Of a DNA stretch of 64,000 nt, positions 52,673 through 61,011 are shown in pieces; positions within the stretch are counted from its first letter, which is position 1; the number at the start of each line of letters is the position of its first letter. A program made the translations under genes and the position numbers. The stretch spans positions 1 to 64,000 of the forward strand of contig NZ_CBVI010000101.1 in assembly GCF_000513195.1 (NCBI RefSeq), written 5' to 3'. Origin of the DNA: Bacteroides timonensis. GTDB taxonomy: Bacteria; Bacteroidota; Bacteroidia; Bacteroidales; Bacteroidaceae. The notes under the pieces were generated by a model. The model had not been told where the DNA came from, did not search any database, and saw only the letters and a list, made by a program, of their open reading frames with translations.

Positions 52673-53548
52673 ATGATTAAGAAACTTTGCACAATCTTAT
52701 TGTTAGCCGCCTTTGTTGCGCCCACTTGGGCGCAACAAACCGGCGGTAGCAAGGAGGGTGTAGTGTTTGCTCCCCGTAAAGGTCAGTGGCAGGTGTCATT
52801 GGTACTGGGTAACAGTGGTCAGTTCTATAACGAAAATACCAGTTACCTCTTGCCCAAGTACACCAACAATTCAGGCTCAATAGGACTTCCGAATGGAGGT
52901 ACCGATAACTCGGGCAACCTGAATCGCTATCTGAACATCAGCGGACTCAATGATAATAGCTTAGTAAATATTGCCGGCTTGCAAGCCAAATACTTCATCT
53001 CCGATTGTTGGGATATCAACCTTTCGTTTGGTATGAACATCAGCATTACTCCCAAGAAAGATTACATAGAGGGCGACAATTCAGTGCCCGACGTAATCAT
53101 TCCGGATCAGAAGTATGTAAACGCGCAAATGACCAATAATTGGTATATGTCGGTAGGTACAAACCGCTATTTCAAAACGGGCAATCCACGCATCCATCCT
53201 TACTTAGGAGTCGTAGCCGGCTTCCAGATGGCACGTATTGAGACTACAGAACCCTTTACAGGCAAGACGTATAGCGACGGTGAAGATGATGAAGACACAG
53301 CACTTCCCGAACAAGTATACGTAGCTGCCGGAAAAGCCGGACAAATGTTCGGCATCAAAGGCGCCGCTGTAGCCGGAATTGAATACAGTGTTGTCAAAGG
53401 TCTGCTGTTTGGTTTGGAATTCCAACCAATAGCTTACCGCTACGACGTGATCCAAATCTGTCCGAAAGGTTTTGATAAGTACAGCATCAGCCATCATAAC
53501 ATTAAGTTATTTGAGATGCCTATTGTAAAACTTGGTTTCAGATTCTAA
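52673..53548 (+). CDS. Outer-membrane beta-barrel protein
   Basis: A 291-residue exported protein (signal peptide about 1-20, ending TWAQ). Alternating strands such as GQWQVSLVLGNSGQFYN, CWDINLSFGMNISITPK, NWYMSVGTNRYFKTG, HPYLGVVAGFQMARIE and LLFGLEFQPIAYRYD fit a small barrel, and the chain ends MPIVKLGFRF with a terminal Phe, the outer-membrane assembly signal. No enzyme motif. Probably the membrane partner of the preceding coiled-coil lipoprotein. Followed by a terminator. Confidence 0.75.
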   Translation: MIKKLCTILLLAAFVAPTWAQQTGGSKEGVVFAPRKGQWQVSLVLGNSGQFYNENTSYLLPKYTNNSGSIGLPNGGTDNSGNLNRYLNISGLNDNSLVNIAGLQAKYFISDCWDINLSFGMNISITPKKDYIEGDNSVPDVIIPDQKYVNAQMTNNWYMSVGTNRYFKTGNPRIHPYLGVVAGFQMARIETTEPFTGKTYSDGEDDEDTALPEQVYVAAGKAGQMFGIKGAAVAGIEYSVVKGLLFGLEFQPIAYRYDVIQICPKGFDKYSISHHNIKLFEMPIVKLGFRF

Positions 53549-53593
53549 CAAAAACATCGTTAAGACAACAGAATTAACGTATGTAATGCAGGG

Positions 53594-53635
53594 AAGGCGG
53601 TTCCGCTAACACTATTAGCTGAACCGCCTTTATGC
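53594..53635 (+). terminator. Terminator after the barrel gene
   Basis: AAGGCGGTTC (53594-53603) and GAACCGCCTT (53621-53630), a perfect 10-bp stem, with a short TATG tail. The weak T-run suggests partial read-through to the next genes. Confidence 0.55.
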
Positions 53636-53653
53636 TAAAATACAGTTGACACA

Positions 53654-54233
53654 ATGAGAAAAAAATATTTTGCTTTTACTTCTTGCCGTCACAACAATAG
53701 GGCTGACAGCTTGTTCCGGCACCTCAGAAAGACCTGGTTGCCGCATTAAAGGAGAAATTTCTTTTGAAGAATATAGTATGGTTTATCTGATAAATTCCTC
53801 CGGAAACCGGATAGACAGTTGTGAAATCAAAAATGGACGCTTTTATCTTGAAGAAGTAAACAACATCACCCAACCATACGTAGCCACAATACACATGCAG
53901 GCAGAGCAAGACCCTATGGATATGCTTGATATGCCCGTCGCTATAGAAAATGGCACTGTAAGAGTTGAATTAGCAGAATATATCAAATTGTCCGGTACCC
54001 CACTGAACAATCAGATAAAAGGATTCCTCGACGCTCTGCAAAACTGCAAAGACGGAACCTTTGTAAAACAAGACATTACTTCTGAAGAAATAGTAGAAGT
54101 GTTTTCACAATTCTACAAGCAACAGATCCTGTCGAACAAAGACAATGCAGTGGGACGCTACATTTATGAAAACTATGGTTCACACCTTAGTGCCACAGAC
54201 AGCGAACAGGTAAAAGCACAAATGGGTAACTAA
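53654..54233 (+). CDS. DUF4369-like lipoprotein, start region frameshifted in an A-run
   Basis: The main frame (to 54233) encodes LLLAVTTIGLTACSG, a lipobox, then CRIKGEISFEEYSMVYLINS and LSGTPLNNQIKGFLDAL, resembling N-terminal DUF4369 domains of Bacteroidetes lipoproteins. That frame has no ATG; it opens at a TTG at 53670. The natural start ATG AGA AAA at 53654 is one base out of frame because of seven A residues (53659-53665). Six A residues would give MRKNILLLLAVTTIGLTAC, a perfect lipoprotein leader. Sequencing error, slippage or phase variation are all possible. About 190 residues when joined. Confidence 0.7.
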
Positions 54234-54246
54234 AAAACAGTTTACT

Positions 54247-55329
54247 ATGAAACTCAAATTTATCATTACCGCCATGGCACTGACGGCTGCTTGTATAAGT
54301 GTCCATGCACAGGAAAAGAAAACAAATCCGAATCCCTGGTTCATTCAGGGACAAATGGGTGCCTCCTACTCCACCGGAGACACCGCTTTCGGAAAACTGA
54401 TAGCGCCTACCGGAGCCATAGCCGTCGGCAAATACTTCTCACCCGTATGGGGAGCCCGGCTCGCGATCAGCGGCTGGCGCGGACGCGCGGGTTCGGAAGT
54501 CAGCAAGCAAGCTCATGGCTTCTATTACGGCGCGGCCACCGTGGACGGATTGATGAACCTCAGCCAACTCATCAAGAAATATCCGGAACGACTGTTCGAC
54601 CTCAGCCTTATCGCCGGCGTAGGCTTCAACCGTACTTACAGCCACAGCGTCAGCAGCTTTATGGGACGCCTCGGCCTGCAGGGAGCCATTCGCCTGAACG
54701 ATGCGCTGGACTTCAACATCGAAGCCTTGGCCAACGGCGTATCCGACCGCTGGAACGGACGCGATGATCACTCGTTCGACACCTACTTCACCCTGTCACT
54801 GGGACTTACCTACAAATTCAGAACAGGATACAAATGCGTCACCTGTATCTCCGAAGAATATCCGGAAGTTCTTTACACGGAAGAAGAAGTAAATCAGCTC
54901 GTCAATGAGCAACGGGCACAAGTGACGGAAGAAGTGAAAGCAGTGATAGCGCAAAAGACCGATACGGTGATTATAGAGCCCGACTGTCCGCCCGCCAAAG
55001 TAGTGAAAGGCATCAAAAGCCATGTCGCTTTCGGATTGGGCAGAACAAACGTCGACTCTAATCAGGAAATGAACGTGCTTGCCATTGCCGACTATATGAA
55101 TCAGTTCCCCGATTCAAAGGCCACCGTCACAGGATATGCCGACAACGGAACGGGAAACCGTGAAATCAACCTCCGCCTTGCCAAGCAACGTGCGGAAAGC
55201 GTAGCTAAGCAACTGACAGAAAAGTACGGCATCAGCCGCGACCGCCTCAGCGTATCAAGCATGCAGGACAGTGAGCAGCCGTTCCAGACCAATGACTGGA
55301 ACCGTGTCGTCATCATAATAGCCGACTAA
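54247..55329 (+). CDS. OmpA-family protein
   Basis: A 360-residue outer-membrane protein (signal peptide about 1-21). Residues about 30-195 are a barrel (WFIQGQMGASYSTGDTAFGK, GARLAISGWRGRAGSE, LGLTYKFRTGY). A short cysteine-containing linker (YKCVTC) and a charged helix (EEEVNQLVNEQRAQVTEEVK) follow. The C-terminal OmpA domain (about 255-360) has FPDSKATVTGYAD and NREINLRLAKQRAESVAKQL, which bind peptidoglycan. It closes the set regulator, coiled-coil lipoprotein, barrel, DUF4369-like protein, and would anchor the group to the wall. Confidence 0.88.
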   Translation: MKLKFIITAMALTAACISVHAQEKKTNPNPWFIQGQMGASYSTGDTAFGKLIAPTGAIAVGKYFSPVWGARLAISGWRGRAGSEVSKQAHGFYYGAATVDGLMNLSQLIKKYPERLFDLSLIAGVGFNRTYSHSVSSFMGRLGLQGAIRLNDALDFNIEALANGVSDRWNGRDDHSFDTYFTLSLGLTYKFRTGYKCVTCISEEYPEVLYTEEEVNQLVNEQRAQVTEEVKAVIAQKTDTVIIEPDCPPAKVVKGIKSHVAFGLGRTNVDSNQEMNVLAIADYMNQFPDSKATVTGYADNGTGNREINLRLAKQRAESVAKQLTEKYGISRDRLSVSSMQDSEQPFQTNDWNRVVIIIAD

Positions 55330-55393
55330 CCAGTATATGTTTTAGAAGAGACAATCATTTCATCTCAATGATTATCTTTGTTTGCTTTCCAAG

Positions 55394-55437
55394 AAGGGTG
55401 CTGCGAAACAGTATATATTTGCGGCACCCTTGTTTTT
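55394..55437 (+). terminator. Terminator of the OmpA operon
   Basis: AAGGGTGCTGCGAAA (55394-55408) pairs with TTTGCGGCACCCTT (55418-55431), then GTTTTT. Strong rho-independent signal. The remaining gap to parC (55438-55571) shows no convincing gene; a short open frame there has no homology I recognise. Confidence 0.75.
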
Positions 55438-55571
55438 AGTGTCTACTTTTCCAGGCTGGTACAACTACGGATTATCAAAAGGCGAAAGTCATGCCACTAC
55501 ACTCCTAAACGAACCAGTCAAACAAACGGCAGCATCTGCAAATCAGAGTCCGATAATTTAAAAAACCTTCA

Positions 55572-55605
55572 TTTGCAGGTTTTCCCGAGAAATTTAGTAA
55601 TTTTG
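55572..55605 (+). promoter_or_regulatory. Promoter of parC
   Basis: TTTG (55572-55575), 22 bases, TAATTTTG (55598-55605), about 54 bases before the parC start. Matches the Bacteroides -33/-7 pattern. Confidence 0.6.
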
Positions 55606-55658
55606 CGTTCGACTGAAAAATTCAGTGATTATTCAGAATAGATATTCCCGGAACAGAT

Positions 55659-58337
55659 ATGAGCGAAGACTTTGAAGCACCAAAAGACGACTTGGAAAAC
55701 GGACTCCCGGAAGGGAGCGAAGGACATTCGGATTATAAACCCGCTGACGCGAAAGACGTAAAAGCAAAATACCAACTTAGCGGTATGTACCAGAACTGGT
55801 TTCTGGATTATGCTTCATACGTTATCCTGGAGCGTGCCGTGCCCCACATAAATGATGGTTTGAAGCCTGTGCAGAGACGCATTCTGCACTCCATGAGGCG
55901 TTTGGAAGATGGACGTTACAATAAAGTAGCGAACATCGTAGGACATACCATGCAGTTTCACCCACATGGTGACGCTTCTATCGGGGATGCGCTGGTGCAA
56001 TTAGGGCAGAAAGATTTGCTTGTAGACTGTCAAGGAAACTGGGGTAATATACTCACCGGTGACGGTGCTGCTGCTCCCCGTTACATTGAAGCACGCCTGT
56101 CGAAATTCGCCCTCGATGTAGTGTTCAATCCCAAAACTACCGAATGGAAACTTTCCTATGACGGACGAAACAAAGAACCGGTAACCCTGCCTGTTAAATT
56201 TCCTTTGCTGCTGGCACAAGGAGTAGAGGGTATTGCGGTAGGTCTTTCATCCAAAATACTTCCCCATAACTTCAATGAACTTTGCGATGCATCCATCCAC
56301 TATCTGCATGAAGAGGAATTCAAACTGTATCCGGATTTCCAGACAGGCGGCAGCATCGATGTTTCTAAATACAATGACGGAGAACGTGGCGGTGCGGTAC
56401 GCATACGCGCTAAAATTGAAAAGATTGATAATAAGACACTTGCTATCAAAGAAATTCCTTACGGGAAAACGGTAGCCAGTGTTTGCGACTCCATAGTAAA
56501 GGCAAGCGAAAAAGGAAAAATCAAGATAAAGAAGGTAGAAGATCTGACATCCGGCAACGTAGAAATATTAGTTCACCTTGCACCCGGCGTTTCTTCGGAC
56601 AAAACAATAGATGCTCTGTATGCTTTCACTGATTGCGAAGTTAGTATTTCGCCCAACTGTTGCGTCATCGACGATCAGAAACCCCACTTCCTCACCGTAA
56701 GCAATATACTGAAAAAATCAGTAGACAATACCTTGTCATTACTGCGCCAGGAGTTGGAAATACGCAAAGACGAAATACTGGAAAGTCTGCATTTTGCCTC
56801 ACTGGAAAAGATCTTCATTGAAGAACGCATTTATAAAGACAAGGAATTTGAGCAGGCCAAAAATATGGATGCCGCTTGCGAACACATCGACGAACGTCTG
56901 ACACCTTATTATCCACAATTCGTACGCGAAGTAACCAAGGAAGATATCCTCAAATTGATGGAAATAAAGATGGGGCGCATCCTCAAGTTCAACTCCGACA
57001 AAGCGGAAGAACTCATTGCCCGCATGAAGGCGGACATAGAGGAAATAGACCATCATCTGGCTAATATCGTGGAATATACGGTAGATTGGTATTTGATGCT
57101 GAAAAACAAATATGGCAAGAATTTCCCGCGCCGTACAGAATTGCGTAACTTCGATACCATCGAGGCAAGCAAGGTAGTGGAAGCCAACGAAAAATTATAC
57201 ATCAATCGCGAAGAAGGCTTCATCGGCACAGGTCTGAAGAAAGATGAATTCCTCTCAAACTGTTCCAGCCTCGATGATGTCATTATCTTCTTCCGCGACG
57301 GGCGATATATAGTTACTCCTGTTTCTGATAAGAAATTTGTGGGTAAAAATATTCTTTATGCCAATGTATTCAAGAAAAACGATAAGCGTACCATCTACAA
57401 TGTGGTTTACCGTGACGGAAAAGAGGGTACACATTACATCAAGCGTTTTGCAGTGACAAGCATTATCCGTGATCGCGAATATGATGTGACGCAAGGCACA
57501 CCCGATTCACGCATCATGTACTTCACTGCCAACCCCAACGGTGAAGCGGAAGTCATCAAAGTAACCCTGAAACCCAATCCACGGGTACGACGCATTATCT
57601 TCGAAGAAGACTTTAGTGCCGTCGGCATTAAGGGACGCCAGGCAAGAGGCAACATTCTAACCAAGCTTCCGGTACACAAGATCGCCCTGAAACAGCGTGG
57701 CGGTTCTACTCTGGGCGGACGAAAAGTCTGGTTCGACCGTGATGTGCTTCGCCTTAACTATGACGGACGAGGCGAATACCTGGGAGAATTCCAAAGTGAT
57801 GACAGCATCCTGGTGGTACATGACAACGGGGATTTCTACATCACCAACTTCGACCTAAGCAACCATTATGAAGCCAATATCCGTATATTAGAGAAGTTTG
57901 ACCCGAACAAGGTATGGACAGCCGTACTTTATGATGCAGACCAACAGAATTTCCCATATATCAAACGTTTCTGCATGGAAGCAACCAACCGCAAGCAGAA
58001 CTATCTGGGAGAAAACAAGAACAATCGCCTGATCTTACTGACGGATGAATACTATCCCCGCCTGGAAATCATATTCGGCGGACACGACAGTTTCCGTGAA
58101 CCCATGATTATAGAGGCTGATGAATTTATCGCCGTAAAAGGTTTCAAAGCAAAAGGTAAACGTATCACTACGTTCACAATGGAAACCGTCAACGAACTGG
58201 AACCTACACGACAGCCGGAGGTTTCGCAGGACACAGAAGATCAGGAGGAAGAAGAGCCGGAAAATCTGGATCCGGATCATGGAAAGAGTGAAGATGACAT
58301 CCGGGATGAAATAACGGGGCAGATGAAGCTGTTCTAA
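55659..58337 (+). CDS. parC: DNA topoisomerase IV / gyrase-type subunit A
   Basis: An 892-residue type IIA topoisomerase A subunit. The breakage-reunion domain has SYVILERAVPHINDGLKPVQ, the quinolone-determining region HPHGDASIGDALV (residues 101-113) and catalytic Tyr142 in APRYIEARL. A C-terminal beta-pinwheel follows (about 500-840), then an acidic tail (DTEDQEEEEPENLDPD). The QRDR has HPHGDAS rather than the HPHGDSA of classic GyrA, and the Bacteroidetes layout suits ParC. GyrA is the alternative. It has its own promoter and is followed by a DUF3316-like gene after 41 bases. Confidence 0.9.
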   Translation: MSEDFEAPKDDLENGLPEGSEGHSDYKPADAKDVKAKYQLSGMYQNWFLDYASYVILERAVPHINDGLKPVQRRILHSMRRLEDGRYNKVANIVGHTMQFHPHGDASIGDALVQLGQKDLLVDCQGNWGNILTGDGAAAPRYIEARLSKFALDVVFNPKTTEWKLSYDGRNKEPVTLPVKFPLLLAQGVEGIAVGLSSKILPHNFNELCDASIHYLHEEEFKLYPDFQTGGSIDVSKYNDGERGGAVRIRAKIEKIDNKTLAIKEIPYGKTVASVCDSIVKASEKGKIKIKKVEDLTSGNVEILVHLAPGVSSDKTIDALYAFTDCEVSISPNCCVIDDQKPHFLTVSNILKKSVDNTLSLLRQELEIRKDEILESLHFASLEKIFIEERIYKDKEFEQAKNMDAACEHIDERLTPYYPQFVREVTKEDILKLMEIKMGRILKFNSDKAEELIARMKADIEEIDHHLANIVEYTVDWYLMLKNKYGKNFPRRTELRNFDTIEASKVVEANEKLYINREEGFIGTGLKKDEFLSNCSSLDDVIIFFRDGRYIVTPVSDKKFVGKNILYANVFKKNDKRTIYNVVYRDGKEGTHYIKRFAVTSIIRDREYDVTQGTPDSRIMYFTANPNGEAEVIKVTLKPNPRVRRIIFEEDFSAVGIKGRQARGNILTKLPVHKIALKQRGGSTLGGRKVWFDRDVLRLNYDGRGEYLGEFQSDDSILVVHDNGDFYITNFDLSNHYEANIRILEKFDPNKVWTAVLYDADQQNFPYIKRFCMEATNRKQNYLGENKNNRLILLTDEYYPRLEIIFGGHDSFREPMIIEADEFIAVKGFKAKGKRITTFTMETVNELEPTRQPEVSQDTEDQEEEEPENLDPDHGKSEDDIRDEITGQMKLF

Positions 58338-58378
58338 GTGATTAACGATTAGTGATTAGTGATAAGCAAACTATATCA

Positions 58379-59239
58379 ATGAAGTTATATAAGATTGGTG
58401 TAATAGTGGGATGCCTGCTTTTGGCAGGTGAAAGTATAAAAGCGCAAAGTGTTGAAGACAAGGCGCTGCAAGAGCTGAGGGCGGACTCTTCTGCAAGGAC
58501 ACGCTTTATAACCCGCGCCACAATGTACGGTGTCGGCTTTACGAATGTATTCGACACTTACCTGTCACCGCAAGAATACAAAGGCGTTGACTTCCGTATT
58601 TCCCGCGAAAGTATGCGCATGACGAAGTGGATGAACGGTAATGTATCTCTGCAAAGTTTCTTCCAGGCAGACTTAGGCTATACACACAACCGGGTGGACA
58701 ACAACAATATGTTCTCCGGTCTGGCAAACTGGAATTATGGATTACATTATAATTTTCCGATTACTTCCAACTTCAAATTACTTGCCGGAGGACTTATCGA
58801 CTTAAATGGTGGCTTTGTCTACAATCTGCGCAATGGCAATAACCCGGCACAGGCACGCGCTTACATTAATCTGGATGTATCGGGAATGGCAATATGGGAT
58901 TTAAGAATCAAAAACTATCCGATTAGTCTGCGCTATCAGGTTAACTTGCCTTTTGCAGGTATTATGTTCTCACCCAACTACGGACAGTCGTACTACGAAA
59001 TATTTACGTTGGGCAACTGGAACGGGATAATTAATTTCACTTCCCTACACAACCAGCCATCCCTGCGGCAGATGCTGACTGTTGATTTCCCGGTAGGAAG
59101 AGCCAAAATGCGTTTAGCCTATCTCTGGGATGCACAACAATCCAAAGTAAATGATATAAAGACGCATACCTATTCGCATGTGTTTATGGTAGGTTTCGTA
59201 AAAGAATTGTTTCTCATTCGTGACAAGAAGAAAAAATAA
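58379..59239 (+). CDS. DUF3316-like exported protein
   Basis: A 286-residue exported protein (signal peptide about 1-21, ending SIKAQ). The ATG at 58379 is used instead of an in-frame upstream ATG, as it starts a proper leader (MKLYKIGVIVGCLLL). The chain has many amphipathic strands (FQADLGYTHNRVDNNNMFSG, ISLRYQVNLPFAGIMFSPNY) and ends with a basic KKKK tail; this looks like the DUF3316 group, probably a small outer-membrane barrel. Role unknown. Sits between parC and an S41 protease, and all three may be co-transcribed. Confidence 0.7.
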   Translation: MKLYKIGVIVGCLLLAGESIKAQSVEDKALQELRADSSARTRFITRATMYGVGFTNVFDTYLSPQEYKGVDFRISRESMRMTKWMNGNVSLQSFFQADLGYTHNRVDNNNMFSGLANWNYGLHYNFPITSNFKLLAGGLIDLNGGFVYNLRNGNNPAQARAYINLDVSGMAIWDLRIKNYPISLRYQVNLPFAGIMFSPNYGQSYYEIFTLGNWNGIINFTSLHNQPSLRQMLTVDFPVGRAKMRLAYLWDAQQSKVNDIKTHTYSHVFMVGFVKELFLIRDKKKK

Positions 59240-59278
59240 AGTGATAAAGCGATAACATCGTGATAAGGGAATAGAATA

Positions 59279-60304
59279 ATGGGAATAAAAGAAATATATC
59301 ATAGTAAGTTTAGATGGCTGGGAGTAGCGTTCATGATACTGCCTTTGCTATCCGGCTGTATCCGGGAGGAAGAGTTCAACAATTCACCACAGGGAAACTT
59401 CGAAGCTTTGTGGAAGATCATTGACGAGCAATACTGTTTCCTGGATTACAAACAAATAGACTGGGATGCCATCCACGATAAATACCAACCTCTCATTACG
59501 TCCAACATGGGTAATGACGGATTGTTCCAAGTGCTTGACAGTATGCTGGCGGAACTGAAAGACGGTCATGTGAATCTGTACAGTTCTTCAAATGTGGCCC
59601 GTTACTGGGACTGGTATCTGGATTATCCCCGCAACTTCAACGAAGGTATTATCGAACGACAATATCTCGGAAAGACGTACCGCATCGCTGCCGGCATGAA
59701 ATATAAGATTCTGGATGACAATATCGGATATATCTATTATGAATCATTCTCCAGTGGTGTCGGCAACGGCAACCTGGATGAGGTACTTTCTTACCTTGCT
59801 CCATGTAGTGGCCTGATTCTGGATGTTCGCAACAATGGTGGCGGAAATCTGACTAATTCAGAGCGTATAGCGGCCCGCTTCACTAATGAGAAAGTGCTGA
59901 CGGGATATATCCAGCATAAGACCGGAAAGGGACACAGTGACTTCTCTGATCCCAAACCCATTTATTTGGAGCCCTCCAATAGCATCCGTTGGCAAAAACC
60001 AGTAATGCTTCTCATCAACCGTCACTCTTATAGCGCAACAAATGATTTCGTAAATGCGATGCGCTATTTTCCTAACGTTACTCTGGTAGGTGACAAAACC
60101 GGTGGCGGTTCGGGATTACCTTTCTCTTCAGAGCTTCCGAATGGTTGGGGCGTACGTTTCTCTGCCAGCCCCCACTTGGATGCAGACAAACAACATATTG
60201 AATTCGGCATTGATCCGGATGAGAAAGTAGATATGGATGAGGATGATACCAAAAGTGATGCCATTATTGAACGGGCACGGGAACTCTTAAAAGTAGTCCA
60301 ATAA
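59279..60304 (+). CDS. S41-family tail-specific protease lipoprotein
   Basis: A 341-residue lipoprotein (lipobox LSGC, Cys27). An N-terminal helical part (FEALWKIIDEQYCFLDYKQI) is followed by the C-terminal-processing-peptidase core: GLILDVRNNGGGNL, NRHSYSATNDFVNAM with the catalytic Ser in HSYSA, and VGDKTGGGSGLP with the supporting Lys. No clear PDZ domain is seen, as in a common Bacteroidetes subgroup. Likely an envelope protease acting on damaged or specific proteins. Ends 75 bases before tRNA-Leu. Confidence 0.87.
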   Translation: MGIKEIYHSKFRWLGVAFMILPLLSGCIREEEFNNSPQGNFEALWKIIDEQYCFLDYKQIDWDAIHDKYQPLITSNMGNDGLFQVLDSMLAELKDGHVNLYSSSNVARYWDWYLDYPRNFNEGIIERQYLGKTYRIAAGMKYKILDDNIGYIYYESFSSGVGNGNLDEVLSYLAPCSGLILDVRNNGGGNLTNSERIAARFTNEKVLTGYIQHKTGKGHSDFSDPKPIYLEPSNSIRWQKPVMLLINRHSYSATNDFVNAMRYFPNVTLVGDKTGGGSGLPFSSELPNGWGVRFSASPHLDADKQHIEFGIDPDEKVDMDEDDTKSDAIIERARELLKVVQ

Positions 60305-60324
60305 ACACTTTCTATGCCAAACTG

Positions 60325-60355
60325 TTTGCCAGAAAGAAAAAACTTTCTATCTTTG
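60325..60355 (+). promoter_or_regulatory. Promoter of tRNA-Leu
   Basis: TTTG (60325-60328), 19 bases, TATCTTTG (60348-60355), 24 bases before the mature tRNA. An excellent match to the Bacteroides consensus. Confidence 0.75.
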
Positions 60356-60379
60356 CCACCGCTTAACAAGAAAGCCACT

Positions 60380-60461
60380 GCGGGTGTGGCGTAATTGGCA
60401 GCCGCGCCAGACTTAGGATCTGGTGCCGAGAGGCGTGTAGGTTCGAGTCCTATCACCCGCA
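60380..60461 (+). tRNA. tRNA-Leu (UAG)
   Basis: An 82-base class II tRNA. The acceptor stem GCGGGTG (60380-60386) pairs with CACCCGC (60454-60460), with discriminator A. The anticodon stem CCAGA / TCTGG encloses CTTAGGA, giving anticodon TAG. A long variable arm TGCCGAGAGGCG is present and the T-arm contains GGTTCGAGTCC. CCA is not encoded. It reads CUA and other CUN leucine codons. Confidence 0.95.
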
Positions 60462-60489
60462 CTACTAACAAGGTATTTACAGTCAAAAA

Positions 60490-60521
60490 CCCACTAAAAC
60501 TGCAATTTTAGTGGGTTTTTT
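60490..60521 (+). terminator. Terminator after tRNA-Leu
   Basis: CCCACTAAAA (60490-60499) and TTTTAGTGGG (60506-60515) then TTTTTTG. Perfect 10-bp stem with a good T-run. Confidence 0.85.
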
Positions 60522-60557
60522 GTTGCTTTTAGGCTGTCACCTCGAAAAAAGTACACA

Positions 60558-60710
60558 CTAATTCGGTGACAAGTTCGGTGACATCTTTTCTTCCAGTTTG
60601 GTAATGCTATACTGGGATTCATCTCTTTTTATCTCGTAAATGGCGGCCGTCTTATCCAAATCATTCAATGTAATAAGATCAAATTCATTTTCTTCTTTTC
60701 GATTCCAGTA
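60558..60710 (-). pseudogene. C-terminal fragment of a DUF234-type ATPase
   Basis: Fifty codons read on the reverse strand: YWNRKEENEFDLITLNDLDK, then TAAIYEIKRDESQYSITKLE. They align with YWDTKGENEIDLIALNDFEK ... VVAEVKRNPNKISYT of the intact ATPase at 8662. The N-terminal 350 residues are missing, and the tail is replaced by MSPNLSPN encoded by a doubled TTCGGTGACA. It lies just behind tRNA-Leu, a usual landing place for mobile DNA, and may be what is left of an element. Confidence 0.75.
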
Positions 60711-60738
60711 CAACTATGCTTTTAATAAACAAACCGTC

Positions 60739-60779
60739 ATTATCGTAACAACCATTACGGTAACAGTCGTTACGATAAT
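60739..60779. repeat. Inverted repeat upstream of the third susC
   Basis: ATTATCGTAAC (60739-60749) and GTTACGATAAT (60769-60779), perfect 11-base arms around a 19-base centre that itself contains ATTACGGTAAC, a related half-site. Three similar GTTACGnTAA-type units suggest a binding site cluster or small repeat. Confidence 0.6.
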
Positions 60780-60801
60780 ACGAAGATAATGCAAATTGAG
60801 T

Positions 60802-60835
60802 GCAGAACTTTCATGCTTGCATGAAAAAGTTCTGC
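60802..60835. repeat. Hairpin in the leader region of the third susC
   Basis: GCAGAACTTTCATGC and GCATGAAAAAGTTCTGC fold into a stem with a bulge. No T-run follows. The rest of 60836-61011 shows no gene or canonical promoter. Confidence 0.5.
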
Positions 60836-61011
60836 CGAAATGCAGATATCTTTCTAACCTGCTTAACTCCTATTACTCCTTTAACTCCTGCGTATGAATA
60901 ATGCAGGCTAAAGGAATTGTGTTAAAAACCCAAGATTTAAAAGCCCTCGAAATCTTTTTTTCATTTGCATTGTTCTGATGCAATATATCATTCACATAAA
61001 AATTTAATGCA

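Noticed and set aside
55378..55641. 87-codon frame before parC
   Set aside because: It crosses a strong terminator and the parC promoter, and the product is not protein-like.
60380..60461. Attachment site at the tRNA-Leu 3' end
   Set aside because: No direct copy of the tRNA end was found downstream within the window and no integrase gene is present.
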